Below the pieces are notes generated by a model, which was not told the DNA's origin, made no database searches, and saw nothing but the letters and a program-made list of their open reading frames with translations. Shown piece by piece: positions 27,448-36,400 of a stretch of DNA of 50,717 nt (the first letter of the stretch is position 1; every line of letters begins with the position of its first letter). The stretch is from Desulfocicer vacuolatum DSM 3385. Lineage in GTDB: Bacteria > Desulfobacterota > Desulfobacteria > Desulfobacterales > Desulfobacteraceae. The position numbers were made by a program, and so were the translations under genes. Where the stretch lies: contig NZ_FWXY01000027.1 in assembly GCF_900176365.1 (NCBI RefSeq), forward strand, positions 1 through 50,717. Reading direction: 5' to 3'.

Positions 27448-28119
27448 ATGATCGTTGCAGAGCGAAAACCCTTTGACGAAATTAAAAATATGGTCTCAGG
27501 CTATAAAAGGGTTCTGATTCTCGGATGCGGCACCTGTGTTGCCGTCTGTCTGGCAGGAGGATCAAAAGAGGTTGAAACCTTGAACACAGAACTGAGCCTT
27601 GCACTGGGTAAAGATAAAATTAAATTTGGCACAAATACCATAGAACGGCAGTGCGACATGGAATTCCTTGAAGAGCTTGACACAGAAATCGGTGAGTATG
27701 ACGCTGTTATATCCATGGCCTGCGGGGCCGGTATTCAGTTCCTTGCGCAACGATTTCCTGACAAACCTGTTTTTCCGGCGGTCAACACCTCTTTCATCGG
27801 CGTAAATCTGGATGTGGGGTGGTATGAGGAGAAATGTCGGGCCTGCGGTTCTTGCGTGCTTGGGATCACCGGGGGAATCTGCCCTGTTACCATGTGCGCC
27901 AAAAGCCTTTTTAACGGTCCCTGCGGCGGCACCAACCAGGGAAGTTGCGAAATAGACAAGGATCAGCCCTGTGCCTGGTATCAGATCTATGATCGTCTGG
28001 CTCTCCAGGGCAGGCTGGAACAGATAATTGAAATCTCTCCACCCAATGACTGGCGCAACCAGAAACCCGGAAAAGTGATCCAGCCCGGTTATGAGGAACG
28101 TGTCAAAGTCCAGAAATAA
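27448..28119 (+). CDS. metV: MetV: zinc/FeS partner subunit of methylenetetrahydrofolate reductase
   Basis: A 223-aa protein rich in Cys, matching the MTHFR C-terminal (MetV) family of acetogens and sulfate reducers. The N-terminal half has GCGTCVAVCLAGG, and the C-terminal half a Cys cluster (EKCRACGSC, GICPVTMCAK, NGPCGGTNQGSCE) likely to bind zinc or FeS. MetV forms a complex with MetF and connects it to its electron donor in the reductive acetyl-CoA pathway. GAAGGAGG lies just before the ATG. metF follows after 50 bases. Its presence signals a C1 pathway used for CO2 fixation or acetyl-CoA oxidation. Confidence 0.9.
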   Translation: MIVAERKPFDEIKNMVSGYKRVLILGCGTCVAVCLAGGSKEVETLNTELSLALGKDKIKFGTNTIERQCDMEFLEELDTEIGEYDAVISMACGAGIQFLAQRFPDKPVFPAVNTSFIGVNLDVGWYEEKCRACGSCVLGITGGICPVTMCAKSLFNGPCGGTNQGSCEIDKDQPCAWYQIYDRLALQGRLEQIIEISPPNDWRNQKPGKVIQPGYEERVKVQK

Positions 28120-28169
28120 TGATCCTCTGATTTTAAAAAAACGATTTACTACGTGAAGGAGAGATCCAT

Positions 28170-29093
28170 ATGAAATCAGGAAGTAACTTAGAGAAAATTC
28201 TTAAAGCCGGACACTTTGCCTTTACAGGGGAAGTGGGTCCGCCACGGGGCGCAAATGTTCAAGCGCTTCGGGAAAAGGTTGCCCATCTCAAGGGAAAAGT
28301 GGACATGGCCAATATCACAGACAACCAGACCGCCATGGTTCGAATGTCAAGCTGGGCCGCCGCCATGATCTGCATGCAGGAAGGGGTGGAACCCAATTTT
28401 CAAATGGTGTGCCGGGATCGAAACCGACTTGCCATGCAGGCCGATATTCTGGGGGCCTTTGCCCACGGTATCCGGAATATACTCTGTCTTTCAGGGGACC
28501 ACCAGCAGTTTGGGGATCATCCCCAGTCCAAGGGAGTGTTTGATATCGACTCCATGCAGCTCATCGGCATGGTGAAAAAAATGAGGGATGAGGGCAAGTT
28601 TCTGGGCGGTGCAGATATTGACATTCCACCGAGAATGTTCATTGGCGCTGCTGCAAACCCCTTTGCCGAGCCATTTGAGTGGCGGGTCCATCGCCTGGCC
28701 AAAAAGGTGGCAGCCGGTGCTGATTTTATCCAGACCCAGTGCGTATTTAACATGGAAAAAATAAGGGAATGGATGCGCCGGGCCAATGATATGGGATTGA
28801 CTGAAAAGGTGGCCATTCTGCCCGGTATCACTCCCATGAAGAGCATTGGTATGGCAAAATATATGAAAAATAAAGTTCCCGGAATGGACGTTCCTGAAAA
28901 CATTATCAAACGACTCCAGGGGGTTGACCCCAAAATGGTTGCCGATGAGGGCATCAAAATCGCATGTGAACAGATCCAGGAATTTAAAGAGATGAAAGGT
29001 GTTGCAGGGGTTCATCTCATGGCCATTGAGTGGGAACACAAGGTTCCAGAGATTGCAGAACGTGCAGGTGTATTGCCAAGACCTGAAGTTTAA
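28170..29093 (+). CDS. metF: Methylenetetrahydrofolate reductase
   Basis: A 307-aa TIM-barrel flavoprotein. Seen: FTGEVGPPRGANV at the start, MANITDNQTAMVRMS, ILCLSGDHQQFG, GADFIQTQCVFN and AILPGITPMKS. It interconverts methylene- and methyl-tetrahydrofolate, the methyl-branch step of the acetyl-CoA pathway; with MetV next door it belongs to the complex-forming type. It has a good ribosome-binding site (AAGGAGAG) and ordinary family length. Together with PFOR it supports complete oxidation of lactate or propionate carbon through acetyl-CoA cleavage, although CO dehydrogenase is not in this window. Confidence 0.93.
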   Translation: MKSGSNLEKILKAGHFAFTGEVGPPRGANVQALREKVAHLKGKVDMANITDNQTAMVRMSSWAAAMICMQEGVEPNFQMVCRDRNRLAMQADILGAFAHGIRNILCLSGDHQQFGDHPQSKGVFDIDSMQLIGMVKKMRDEGKFLGGADIDIPPRMFIGAAANPFAEPFEWRVHRLAKKVAAGADFIQTQCVFNMEKIREWMRRANDMGLTEKVAILPGITPMKSIGMAKYMKNKVPGMDVPENIIKRLQGVDPKMVADEGIKIACEQIQEFKEMKGVAGVHLMAIEWEHKVPEIAERAGVLPRPEV

Positions 29094-29098
29094 AAAAA

Positions 29099-29238
29099 TG
29101 GCTCATGACGAACTTAGCATATCGGAAAGGAGTCAGCCGTGCGTTAGCGGCGTTATCTCCAAAAGCCATTGTGTTCCCACAATAACACTGGATAGCGCCA
29201 ATAACACAAGCCTGACCCCATGGGCAAACCATGAGCCA
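29099..29238. repeat. Spacer bounded by inverted TGGCTCATG with a REP-like end inside
   Basis: TGGCTCATG at 29099-29107 faces CATGAGCCA at 29230-29238. Inside, GGCGTTATCTCC and GGATAGCGCC form an imperfect inner stem, and CCTGACCCC (29211-29219) is the end motif of the hairpin at 27088. The right arm lies just upstream of the lactate dehydrogenase ribosome-binding site, so folding could affect translation. Confidence 0.45.
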
Positions 29239-29263
29239 AAAAGATAATTCAAGGAGAAGGGTA

Positions 29264-30694
29264 ATGAAAAAAATTGATGTACCCATACTTAAAAACATTG
29301 TTGGAGAAGAAAACATATCCACTGATCCGGCAGACCTCTTTATTTACGGTTCAGACTCTTCGGTTCATTCTGCCAGACCCTGGGTGGTGGTAAGACCCGG
29401 AGACACACAACAAGTCCAACAAATCATGGCATATGCAAACCAAGAAAAAATTCCCGTGGTCACCCGGGGAGGCGGCTCGGGAATGTGTGGGCAGACCGTT
29501 CCGGTCCAGGGCGGTATCACCCTGGACATGAAACGCATGAACAAAATTCTTGAAATCAATGCCCCGGATGTATTTTGCAGGGTTCAACCGGGTGTGGTGG
29601 ATGACGATCTCAACAAGGCCTTGAGCCCTTTTGGTGTCTTTTATCCCCCCACCCCCGCCTCCAGCCGCATTGCCACCATCGGCGGTGAGATCGGAAACAA
29701 CGCAAGCGGGGTACGCTCGGTTAAATACGGAGCCACCCGGGACAGTGTCCTTGGACTGAAGGTGGTATTGGCAGACGGAAGCCTTGTCACTCTTGGTGCA
29801 AGAACAAGGGTGGAGGCCACAGGCTACCAGGTCCATAAACTGATGGTGGGATCAGAAGGCACTCTTGGGGTGGTGGTGGAAGCCACCTTAAGCTTTGTGC
29901 CCATCCCGAAATTCAGGTGTCTTGGCATGGCCAACTTTGACAGGCTTGAAGATGCAGGCACTGCCATTGCCGACATCATGGCAAGCGGGGTGGTCCCTTC
30001 CATGCTGGAACTGGTGGACAGCGTTGCCATCAAGGCTGTGAACAAAACCATGGATCTGGGACTGCCCGAGGTTGAGGCCGTGTTACTCTATGAGGCCGAC
30101 GGTATGGTAAAGGAAGCTGTGGACTATGAGATCAATACCATGCAAGAGGTGTGTAAAAACAACGGCGGCACAGGGCTCACCAGCAGTTATGACGCCAAGG
30201 AACGGGCCAAAATATTTCTTGGCAGAAAAAAATTATTCCCGGCCCTGTCAAAATTCAGCGATGCACTTTCAAGCACCTCCCTTGCCGATGACATGGCTGT
30301 TCCCTACTCTAAGATGGCTGAAACGGCAAAAATGATCCATGAGATTGCCGCCAGGAACAACATCATCATGACCGCCTACGGCCATTGCGGTTCCGGTTGC
30401 ATGCACACCAAGATCCTCATGGCCCCCAACCGGCAAGACCAGTGGGAATCGGCAAAAAGAGCGGTGGCTGAAATCTACGAATATGTCCGCTCGGTCAAGG
30501 GAACCACGTCGGCGGAACACGGCATCGGTATCTCCAAGGCATCGGCCTTTAAAGCGGAAAAAAATGACAGCCTGAAATTGATGATAAACATGAAAAAAGC
30601 CTTTGACCCCAACAATATCCTCAACCCCGGCAAGCTGATGGATGCCCATGAAGACTGGGTAACAGCAACGGATCTGAGATATACGGTTGCTTGA
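29264..30694 (+). CDS. FAD-linked D-lactate (2-hydroxyacid) dehydrogenase, GlcD type
   Basis: A 476-aa VAO-type flavoprotein. FAD-binding features: VTRGGGSGMCGQTVPVQGG, PPTPASSRIATIGGEIGNN and KYGATRDSVLGLKVV; C-terminal cap residues include GHCGSGCMHTKI and GTTSAEHGIGISK. It oxidises D-lactate (or glycolate) to pyruvate and passes electrons to an FeS partner, here the next gene. The start is ATG 29264, because AAGGAG is 7 bases upstream; an ATG at 29231 precedes that site. With LarA two genes downstream, L-lactate can also be used. D-lactate is the likeliest substrate from context. Confidence 0.92.
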   Translation: MKKIDVPILKNIVGEENISTDPADLFIYGSDSSVHSARPWVVVRPGDTQQVQQIMAYANQEKIPVVTRGGGSGMCGQTVPVQGGITLDMKRMNKILEINAPDVFCRVQPGVVDDDLNKALSPFGVFYPPTPASSRIATIGGEIGNNASGVRSVKYGATRDSVLGLKVVLADGSLVTLGARTRVEATGYQVHKLMVGSEGTLGVVVEATLSFVPIPKFRCLGMANFDRLEDAGTAIADIMASGVVPSMLELVDSVAIKAVNKTMDLGLPEVEAVLLYEADGMVKEAVDYEINTMQEVCKNNGGTGLTSSYDAKERAKIFLGRKKLFPALSKFSDALSSTSLADDMAVPYSKMAETAKMIHEIAARNNIIMTAYGHCGSGCMHTKILMAPNRQDQWESAKRAVAEIYEYVRSVKGTTSAEHGIGISKASAFKAEKNDSLKLMINMKKAFDPNNILNPGKLMDAHEDWVTATDLRYTVA

Positions 30695-30832
30695 CATTGA
30701 CCTTGAACGTAATAAAGTGCACGGACAAAAATTTATTCCTGTTCTACAGTTAAATACCACCTGTCATCAAATTAAATTATTTGATGTATTAAGGAAAAAA
30801 ACAATGCCCTGCCACTGAATGGAGCCTCACCC

Positions 30833-31777
30833 ATGGAAATAAGACCGTTTGAAACCAAACACCTTGATAAATGGAAATCCACCTTGGACAGCTGTATCCG
30901 CTGCGGTTACTGCTACGAGCACTGTCCTGTTTTTAAAGATACCCGATGGGAATCCAACAGCCCCCGGGGAAAAATGATCATGATCTATGGTTTGCTCTCG
31001 GGCAAGCTTGACCCGTCAACCTATATTGCGGACAAAATCTCCTCCTGCTTTTACTGCGGACGATGCAATGCTGCCTGCTCAAGCGGTGTGACCCTCACCG
31101 ATATCATCACCGATGCAAAACGAGATTTCCAAGGCACCGAGTTTGAAACCCCCGGCAGCACCTCTGTGACCAACACGGATTGCGCCGCCTGCCTTGCCTG
31201 TGTCAGAATATGTCCCCATGAAGCAAGGGAATTTATCAACGGCAAAATCGTCACAGACACGGTAAAATGCCAAAGTTGCGGCATCTGTGTGGATGTTTGC
31301 CCCAACAAGGCCGTTGCCACCAACCTGAGCTACGGTACTGACCGCTCTTCCCTGAACCGGGAAATCAGAACCTTTCTTGAAAAAGATAATGGTAAGGCCA
31401 TTATCTTTGGGTGCAACTGGTCCTATTACCCCGATTTTCAATCTTCTGTCATGGACCCTGAAACACCCCCTGAGTACAAAATCCTGATTAACATGTGTGG
31501 CGGTCGGCTGGAAAAGCCACTGCTGCTGGAACCGTTTCTCCAAAACGCCTGGGGAGTGCTTGTGGCCTGCTGCCCGGACGGAGATTGTGAACATGACGGT
31601 AATGTAAAGGCAAAAACCCATGTGGCAGCCCTTCGGGAATTTCTCAAAGAGATGGATATGGATGAAAATAGAATCCAGCTTGTTCAGATCGCCCATGGCG
31701 ACAAGGCAGGATTTCAGAGCGCCATTGACAAATTCATGGAAAATTTGAACACACTTGGACCCTTAAACCGGCAATAA
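30833..31777 (+). CDS. FeS protein fusing GlcF-like clusters, a 2x4Fe-4S ferredoxin and an MvhD/FlpD domain
   Basis: A 314-aa protein with four CxxCxxCxxxC motifs: C21-C31, C72-C82, C117-C127 (CAACLACVRICP) and C146-C156 (CQSCGICVDVCP). Residues 188-309 form an MvhD/FlpD domain with C194, C222, C246, C247 and C252. MvhD/FlpD passes electrons to heterodisulfide reductase-type HdrA. Placed directly between lactate dehydrogenase and lactate racemase genes, it very likely takes electrons from the dehydrogenase and hands them to an HdrA-like flavin unit encoded elsewhere. The Cys-rich CCG domains of ordinary GlcF/LldE are absent. Spacing to the upstream gene is 138 bases. Confidence 0.85.
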   Translation: MEIRPFETKHLDKWKSTLDSCIRCGYCYEHCPVFKDTRWESNSPRGKMIMIYGLLSGKLDPSTYIADKISSCFYCGRCNAACSSGVTLTDIITDAKRDFQGTEFETPGSTSVTNTDCAACLACVRICPHEAREFINGKIVTDTVKCQSCGICVDVCPNKAVATNLSYGTDRSSLNREIRTFLEKDNGKAIIFGCNWSYYPDFQSSVMDPETPPEYKILINMCGGRLEKPLLLEPFLQNAWGVLVACCPDGDCEHDGNVKAKTHVAALREFLKEMDMDENRIQLVQIAHGDKAGFQSAIDKFMENLNTLGPLNRQ

Positions 31778-31788
31778 GGAGAAACATC

Positions 31789-33033
31789 ATGCAGATAAAG
31801 GTGCCCTACGGAAAAAATGGAGAAGAAACGGCAACCATGGGTGAGCATCTTGATACACGCTTTCTCGAAGCCAACGAAGTCGAGATCCTGGAGCCTGAAA
31901 TGCTCCTGAATCATTCACTGGATATCCCCATTAACAGCCCGAATCTCACCGATTTTCTGGCAGATGCCCGGGATATTCTGGTGATTGTCAATGACGCCAC
32001 CCGGCCCACCCCCACCAGACAGGTGATGGACGTCATTTACGATAAGATCTCCCATCTTCCGGTGAAGTACATCATTGCCACCGGGGCCCACCGGGGGCCC
32101 AGCCATGAAGAATATCTCCAGATTTTCGGGGATCACTATGAAAAAATAAAAGAGGACATTCTTGTCCATGATGCCAAAAAATCCGAAGATATGGTGTTTC
32201 TGGGAAAAAGCAGCAACGGTACAGAAATGTATGTGAACAAGGCCGGGGTTGAAGCCCATAAAATCATCATTATCGGGTCTGTGGAACCCCATTACTTTGC
32301 CGGGTACACCGGCGGAAGAAAATCCTTTTTACCGGGAATTGCCGGATTCAACACCATTGAGCAGAACCACAAGCTGGCCCTGGTACCCGAAGCCCGGGCC
32401 CTGGCCCTTGAGGGCAACCCGGTGCACGAAGACATGGTGGATGCACTTAAGGTTGTGAAAAAGGAGATATTTGCCATCATGACAGTGCTTGATAAAAACC
32501 ACAGCATCTATGCCGTCACCGCAGGTGATATTCATGATTCCTTTATGGAGGCAACACACAAAGCCAATGAGGTGTTTGCCGCCCCCATAGAGGAGAAGGC
32601 GGACATTGTGGTATCAGTGGTGAAATTCCCCGGGGATATTGACCTGTACCAGGCCCAGAAAGGCATAGACAATGCAAAGCTTGCCCTTAAAAAAAGCGGC
32701 ATCCTGATCCTTGTGGCCAAGTGCCGCTGCGGCATCGGCGGCAAGACCTTTGCAGATCTTCTGGGCAGCTGCGACACCCCCCAGGAGGTGCTGGACACCA
32801 TTGAAAAGGGCTATAAGCTGGGATATCACAAGGCTGCCAAAATGGCGGAAATCGGCATCTGGGCACAGATGTGGGCCGTGACCAATGTGGCTCCTGAAAC
32901 CATTGAAAAACTTCTTATCCGCCCCTTTTCCTCACTCCAGGATGCCCTGGATAAGGCAATTGAAATAAAAGGTGATTCAGCAAAAATTTTATTTCTCATG
33001 GACGGCGGTCTCACCGTTCCCATGGTTGATTGA
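31789..33033 (+). CDS. larA: LarA-family nickel-dependent lactate racemase
   Basis: A 414-aa protein matching LarA. Residues equivalent to L. plantarum LarA are kept with a near-constant offset: D69 and R72 (NDATRP), H101 (TGAH), H168 and K178 (EPHYFAGYTGGRKSF), H194 (QNHK). K178 would carry the nickel-pincer (NPN) cofactor. The enzyme interconverts L- and D-lactate, feeding the neighbouring D-lactate dehydrogenase. The cofactor genes larB, larC and larE are not in the window, so the cofactor must be made from elsewhere, or the protein racemises another 2-hydroxyacid, as other LarA homologues do. AAGGAG lies 8 bases upstream. A terminator follows. Confidence 0.88.
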   Translation: MQIKVPYGKNGEETATMGEHLDTRFLEANEVEILEPEMLLNHSLDIPINSPNLTDFLADARDILVIVNDATRPTPTRQVMDVIYDKISHLPVKYIIATGAHRGPSHEEYLQIFGDHYEKIKEDILVHDAKKSEDMVFLGKSSNGTEMYVNKAGVEAHKIIIIGSVEPHYFAGYTGGRKSFLPGIAGFNTIEQNHKLALVPEARALALEGNPVHEDMVDALKVVKKEIFAIMTVLDKNHSIYAVTAGDIHDSFMEATHKANEVFAAPIEEKADIVVSVVKFPGDIDLYQAQKGIDNAKLALKKSGILILVAKCRCGIGGKTFADLLGSCDTPQEVLDTIEKGYKLGYHKAAKMAEIGIWAQMWAVTNVAPETIEKLLIRPFSSLQDALDKAIEIKGDSAKILFLMDGGLTVPMVD

Positions 33034-33060
33034 AAAAATACATTCCAGGCATAAAATTAA

Positions 33061-33103
33061 AAGAGCAGACAAGGTCTTTTCGGCCCTGGCTGCTCTTTTT
33101 TTA
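33061..33103 (+). terminator. Rho-independent terminator after larA
   Basis: Stem AAGAGCAG (33061-33068) with CTGCTCTT (33090-33097), followed by a T run up to 33102. It closes the lactate group. The 183-bp element copy 2 begins at the end of the T run. Confidence 0.75.
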
Positions 33104-33286
33104 CTCAACTTTCGGTGTTCACATTTCGTGGTGGGGTCAGGCTTTCGTTATTGACATTATCGAGGCTTTTTTCGTTGGCAAAGGCGTTGGTCGATAACAT
33201 CAATAACAAAAGCCTGACCCCGTCGGCACACTGACCCCATCGGTACATTTAAAAATGCCGGCTTTGAAATGAAGCCCGAAAGTTGA
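33104..33286. mobile_element. 183-bp MITE-like element, copy 2 (opposite orientation to copy 1)
   Basis: Same length and nearly the same sequence as 7109-7291, reversed. It starts CTCAACTTTCGG and ends CCGAAAGTTGA, with the GGGGTCAGGC hairpin inside. Flanking bases TTTTTTTA (33096-33103) and ATTTTTTA (33287-33294) are similar but T-rich, so the target duplication is less certain than for copy 1. Confidence 0.82.
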
Positions 33287-33401
33287 ATTTTTTACATACC
33301 TATCATTGTTTGAACCCGAACCCCACCATCCACTGCATATTTAAAGATAATTTCTCCTGTAAATTTTCTTTTAATTCTTCCCTTTTAAAATATATCCTTT
33401 C

Positions 33402-33430
33402 TTGACAAAGGGTATCATCTTGGCTTACAT
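33402..33430 (+). promoter_or_regulatory. Possible sigma-70-type promoter of the LytTR kinase gene
   Basis: TTGACA (33402-33407) is followed after 17 bases by TTACAT (33425-33430), a weak -10. The start codon of the kinase is 53 bases further on. The rest of 33287-33482 contains no gene. Confidence 0.35.
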
Positions 33431-33482
33431 CTGTCCCTGATCCAATATCAAAGATACATCAATACAAACCTGGGACAAAACA

Positions 33483-36400
33483 ATGAAGACCAAGAAAAAT
33501 TTCGGAGGCTTGCACCGACTGTCCATTAGATCAAAGCTTTTCTGGAGCTATTTTCTCACCATGCTCCTGACCATTTCCCTGGCCGGGTGGATCATGTCCT
33601 CTGTTATTCGCAATGCCATCGAAACCAGCATTGAAAGCGAATTGTCCAATTCCACCACCACCATTTTGAACCTTGTGGAAAGCACCACCAACGCCTCCAT
33701 AAAAAATCTCCTGCGTGCGGTTGCCGAAAAAAACCTGGACATTGTCCGGGATTTTCATCGCCGGTATAAAAAAGGAGAACTCAGCGAAAAAGCCGCAAAA
33801 AAACAGGCCCGCCAGGTGTTACTCAGCCAGACCATCGGCAGCACCGGGTATATCTATTGCCTTGACAGCCGGGGAACCATAAAAGTGCATCCCAACAAGG
33901 CATTAATCGGGGAAAATATTTCTCAATATACCTTTGTTAAAGATCAGATGCAGCAAAAAGAGGGTTATATCACATATGAATGGACAAGCCCCGGTGAAGA
34001 GATTCCCAAAAATAAGGCTCTGTATATGGTTCATTTTACTCCCTGGGACTGGATCATCTCGGTCTCTTCCTATCGGGAAGAGTTTATCCAGCTCATAAAA
34101 ACCAGGGACTTTGAACAAAGTGTAAATGATCTGCGTTTCGGAATAACCGGATATGCCTATATTGTAGACGGCAAGGGAAACTTTCTGGTCCACCCCACCC
34201 TCCAGGGTACCAATATCAAGGCCCCTGAAAATATTGACGGAAAAGAATTTGTACAGGAGATGATCCGTAAAAAAAACGGACGTATTATCTACAGGTGGCA
34301 AAATCCCGGGGAAAAACACCCCAGGGAAAAACTGGTAATCTACAATCATATTCCCGAACTGGACTGGATTGTGGCATCTTCCAGCTATCTTGACGAATTC
34401 TATTCGCCCCTGGCGACAATCAACTATACTATTTTTTCGGTTGCTTTTGTAATTTTGATTCTGGCTTTTTTAATCACCTTTTATCTTGGAAAATCCATAA
34501 TAACCCCCCTTTATCAACTTATCAGCCATTTCAAGGTTGATTCCCAAGGGGACTTTTCCCGGCGAATGACCATTGACAGCGGAGGGGAAATCGGGGAGCT
34601 TGCCGGCTGCTACAATAATTTTATGGAACGGCTGGAAGGTTATCACCGGAAACTACAGATTTCAGAAGAAAATTTCAGGGGAATTTTTGAAGGGGCTGTG
34701 GAAGGCATATTCAAATCCACTGCCGACGGGGACATTGTCACTCTGAACTCTTCTTTGGCACTTATGCTGGGTTATGAAACGCCGGAAGCGCTCATGGCAG
34801 CCACGAACAACCGGGTGGACCCGCTGTTTGTGGAAAAAAAGAGCGCCGTCCACCTTATGTCTGTCCTGAAGAACAAGGGACACCTCACCTTTTATGAAGC
34901 CAGGCTGTATAAAAAAGACCGCAGCATCATCTGGGTTTCCCTGTCCATCCGGGGCATCTGGGAACAAGGAGTCCTGACCTTTGTTGAGGGCTTTGTGAAT
35001 GACATTTCAGATCAGAAGCGATTCAGAAAAGAGCTGATAAAACGGCAAACGGAAATTGAAGAAAAAAATATCATCCTGGAAGGACAAACCGCGGAATTAA
35101 GACGATTGAGTGCCATTAAAGATGATTTTCTGGCCATGACCACCCATGAACTGCGAACCCCGCTCCATGGAATGATCGGCATTGCAGATTCCTTGATTAA
35201 TGATTCAAAAAACCCCTTGTCACCCGGAATTAAATCAGACCTTGAAATCATTGTGTCCAGCGGCATGCGCCTGTCCAACCTGGTGAACGATCTGTTGGTG
35301 GCTTCCAAACTTAAACAAAAGGAGATTAAACTTCATCTTCGCCCCCTTGATCTTGGTAAAACAGTGAATCTTGTCATGGGCATTCATCGCCCACTGCTCC
35401 AAAACGCCCACTTAACCCTTGAAAACCTCATCCCGGACAACACATTTGTGATGGCCGACGAAGAGCGCCTACAACAAATCCTCCACAACCTCATTGGCAA
35501 TGCCGTTAAATTTTCCGATGGAGGGAAAATTGTTGTGTCAACCAAAATCGGAAGCCGGGTGGAAATCCATGTTTCAGACACCGGCATCGGCATTGAAAAA
35601 GAAAAGATTGAAACGATTTTCCTGCCCTTTGAACAGGGAGATTATTCAGCAACCCGCCAATACCCGGGAACGGGCCTTGGGCTATCCATTGCCCGGCAGC
35701 TGGTGGTGCTCCACGGCGGAGAATTACATGTGAAAAGTGAACCGGACAGGGGATCTGTTTTTACCTTTACCCTCACCCCGTCACCGGAGCCCCCTGTCCG
35801 GGAAAGACAACCGGTGGCAAAAATAGTGGAAGTGGGCCCAATGCCTGTGGATCTACCGGCTTTGGAAAATAAAGCAAAAAGTGTCCATGAAATCGTTGTG
35901 GTGGATGATGATCCGGTGAACCTTCATATTGTATCCCGCCAGTTAACCATGTCCGGATACCGGGCCATGACCTTTACCACAGGCAGTACAGCCGTGGATT
36001 ATATACTTAACAACAATCCCTGTATGGTTCTGTTGGATTTGATGATGCCGGGAATGGACGGCTTCCGGGTGTGCGAAATTCTCCGGGAACGCCATGGCAT
36101 GGACGAACTGCCCATTATTCTGCTCACGGCCAGAAATCAGGTCACAGATCTGCTCCAGGGTTTTGCCAAAGGTGCCAATGATTATCTAACCAAACCCTTT
36201 TCAAAAAAAGAACTCATTGCCAGGGTTGAAACCCAGCTACGTCTGCTGGCAGCCAAGGACCGCCTGGTTAACCTTCGCAGATTCATGAACCGCATCGCAA
36301 GCTATGTGGATACGGATCATCTATTCAAGGAGGTCTTTAATACCATCACCGGGGAATCGCCGTTTCAACATGCCGTACTGTTATCCAACGAAAAAATCAT

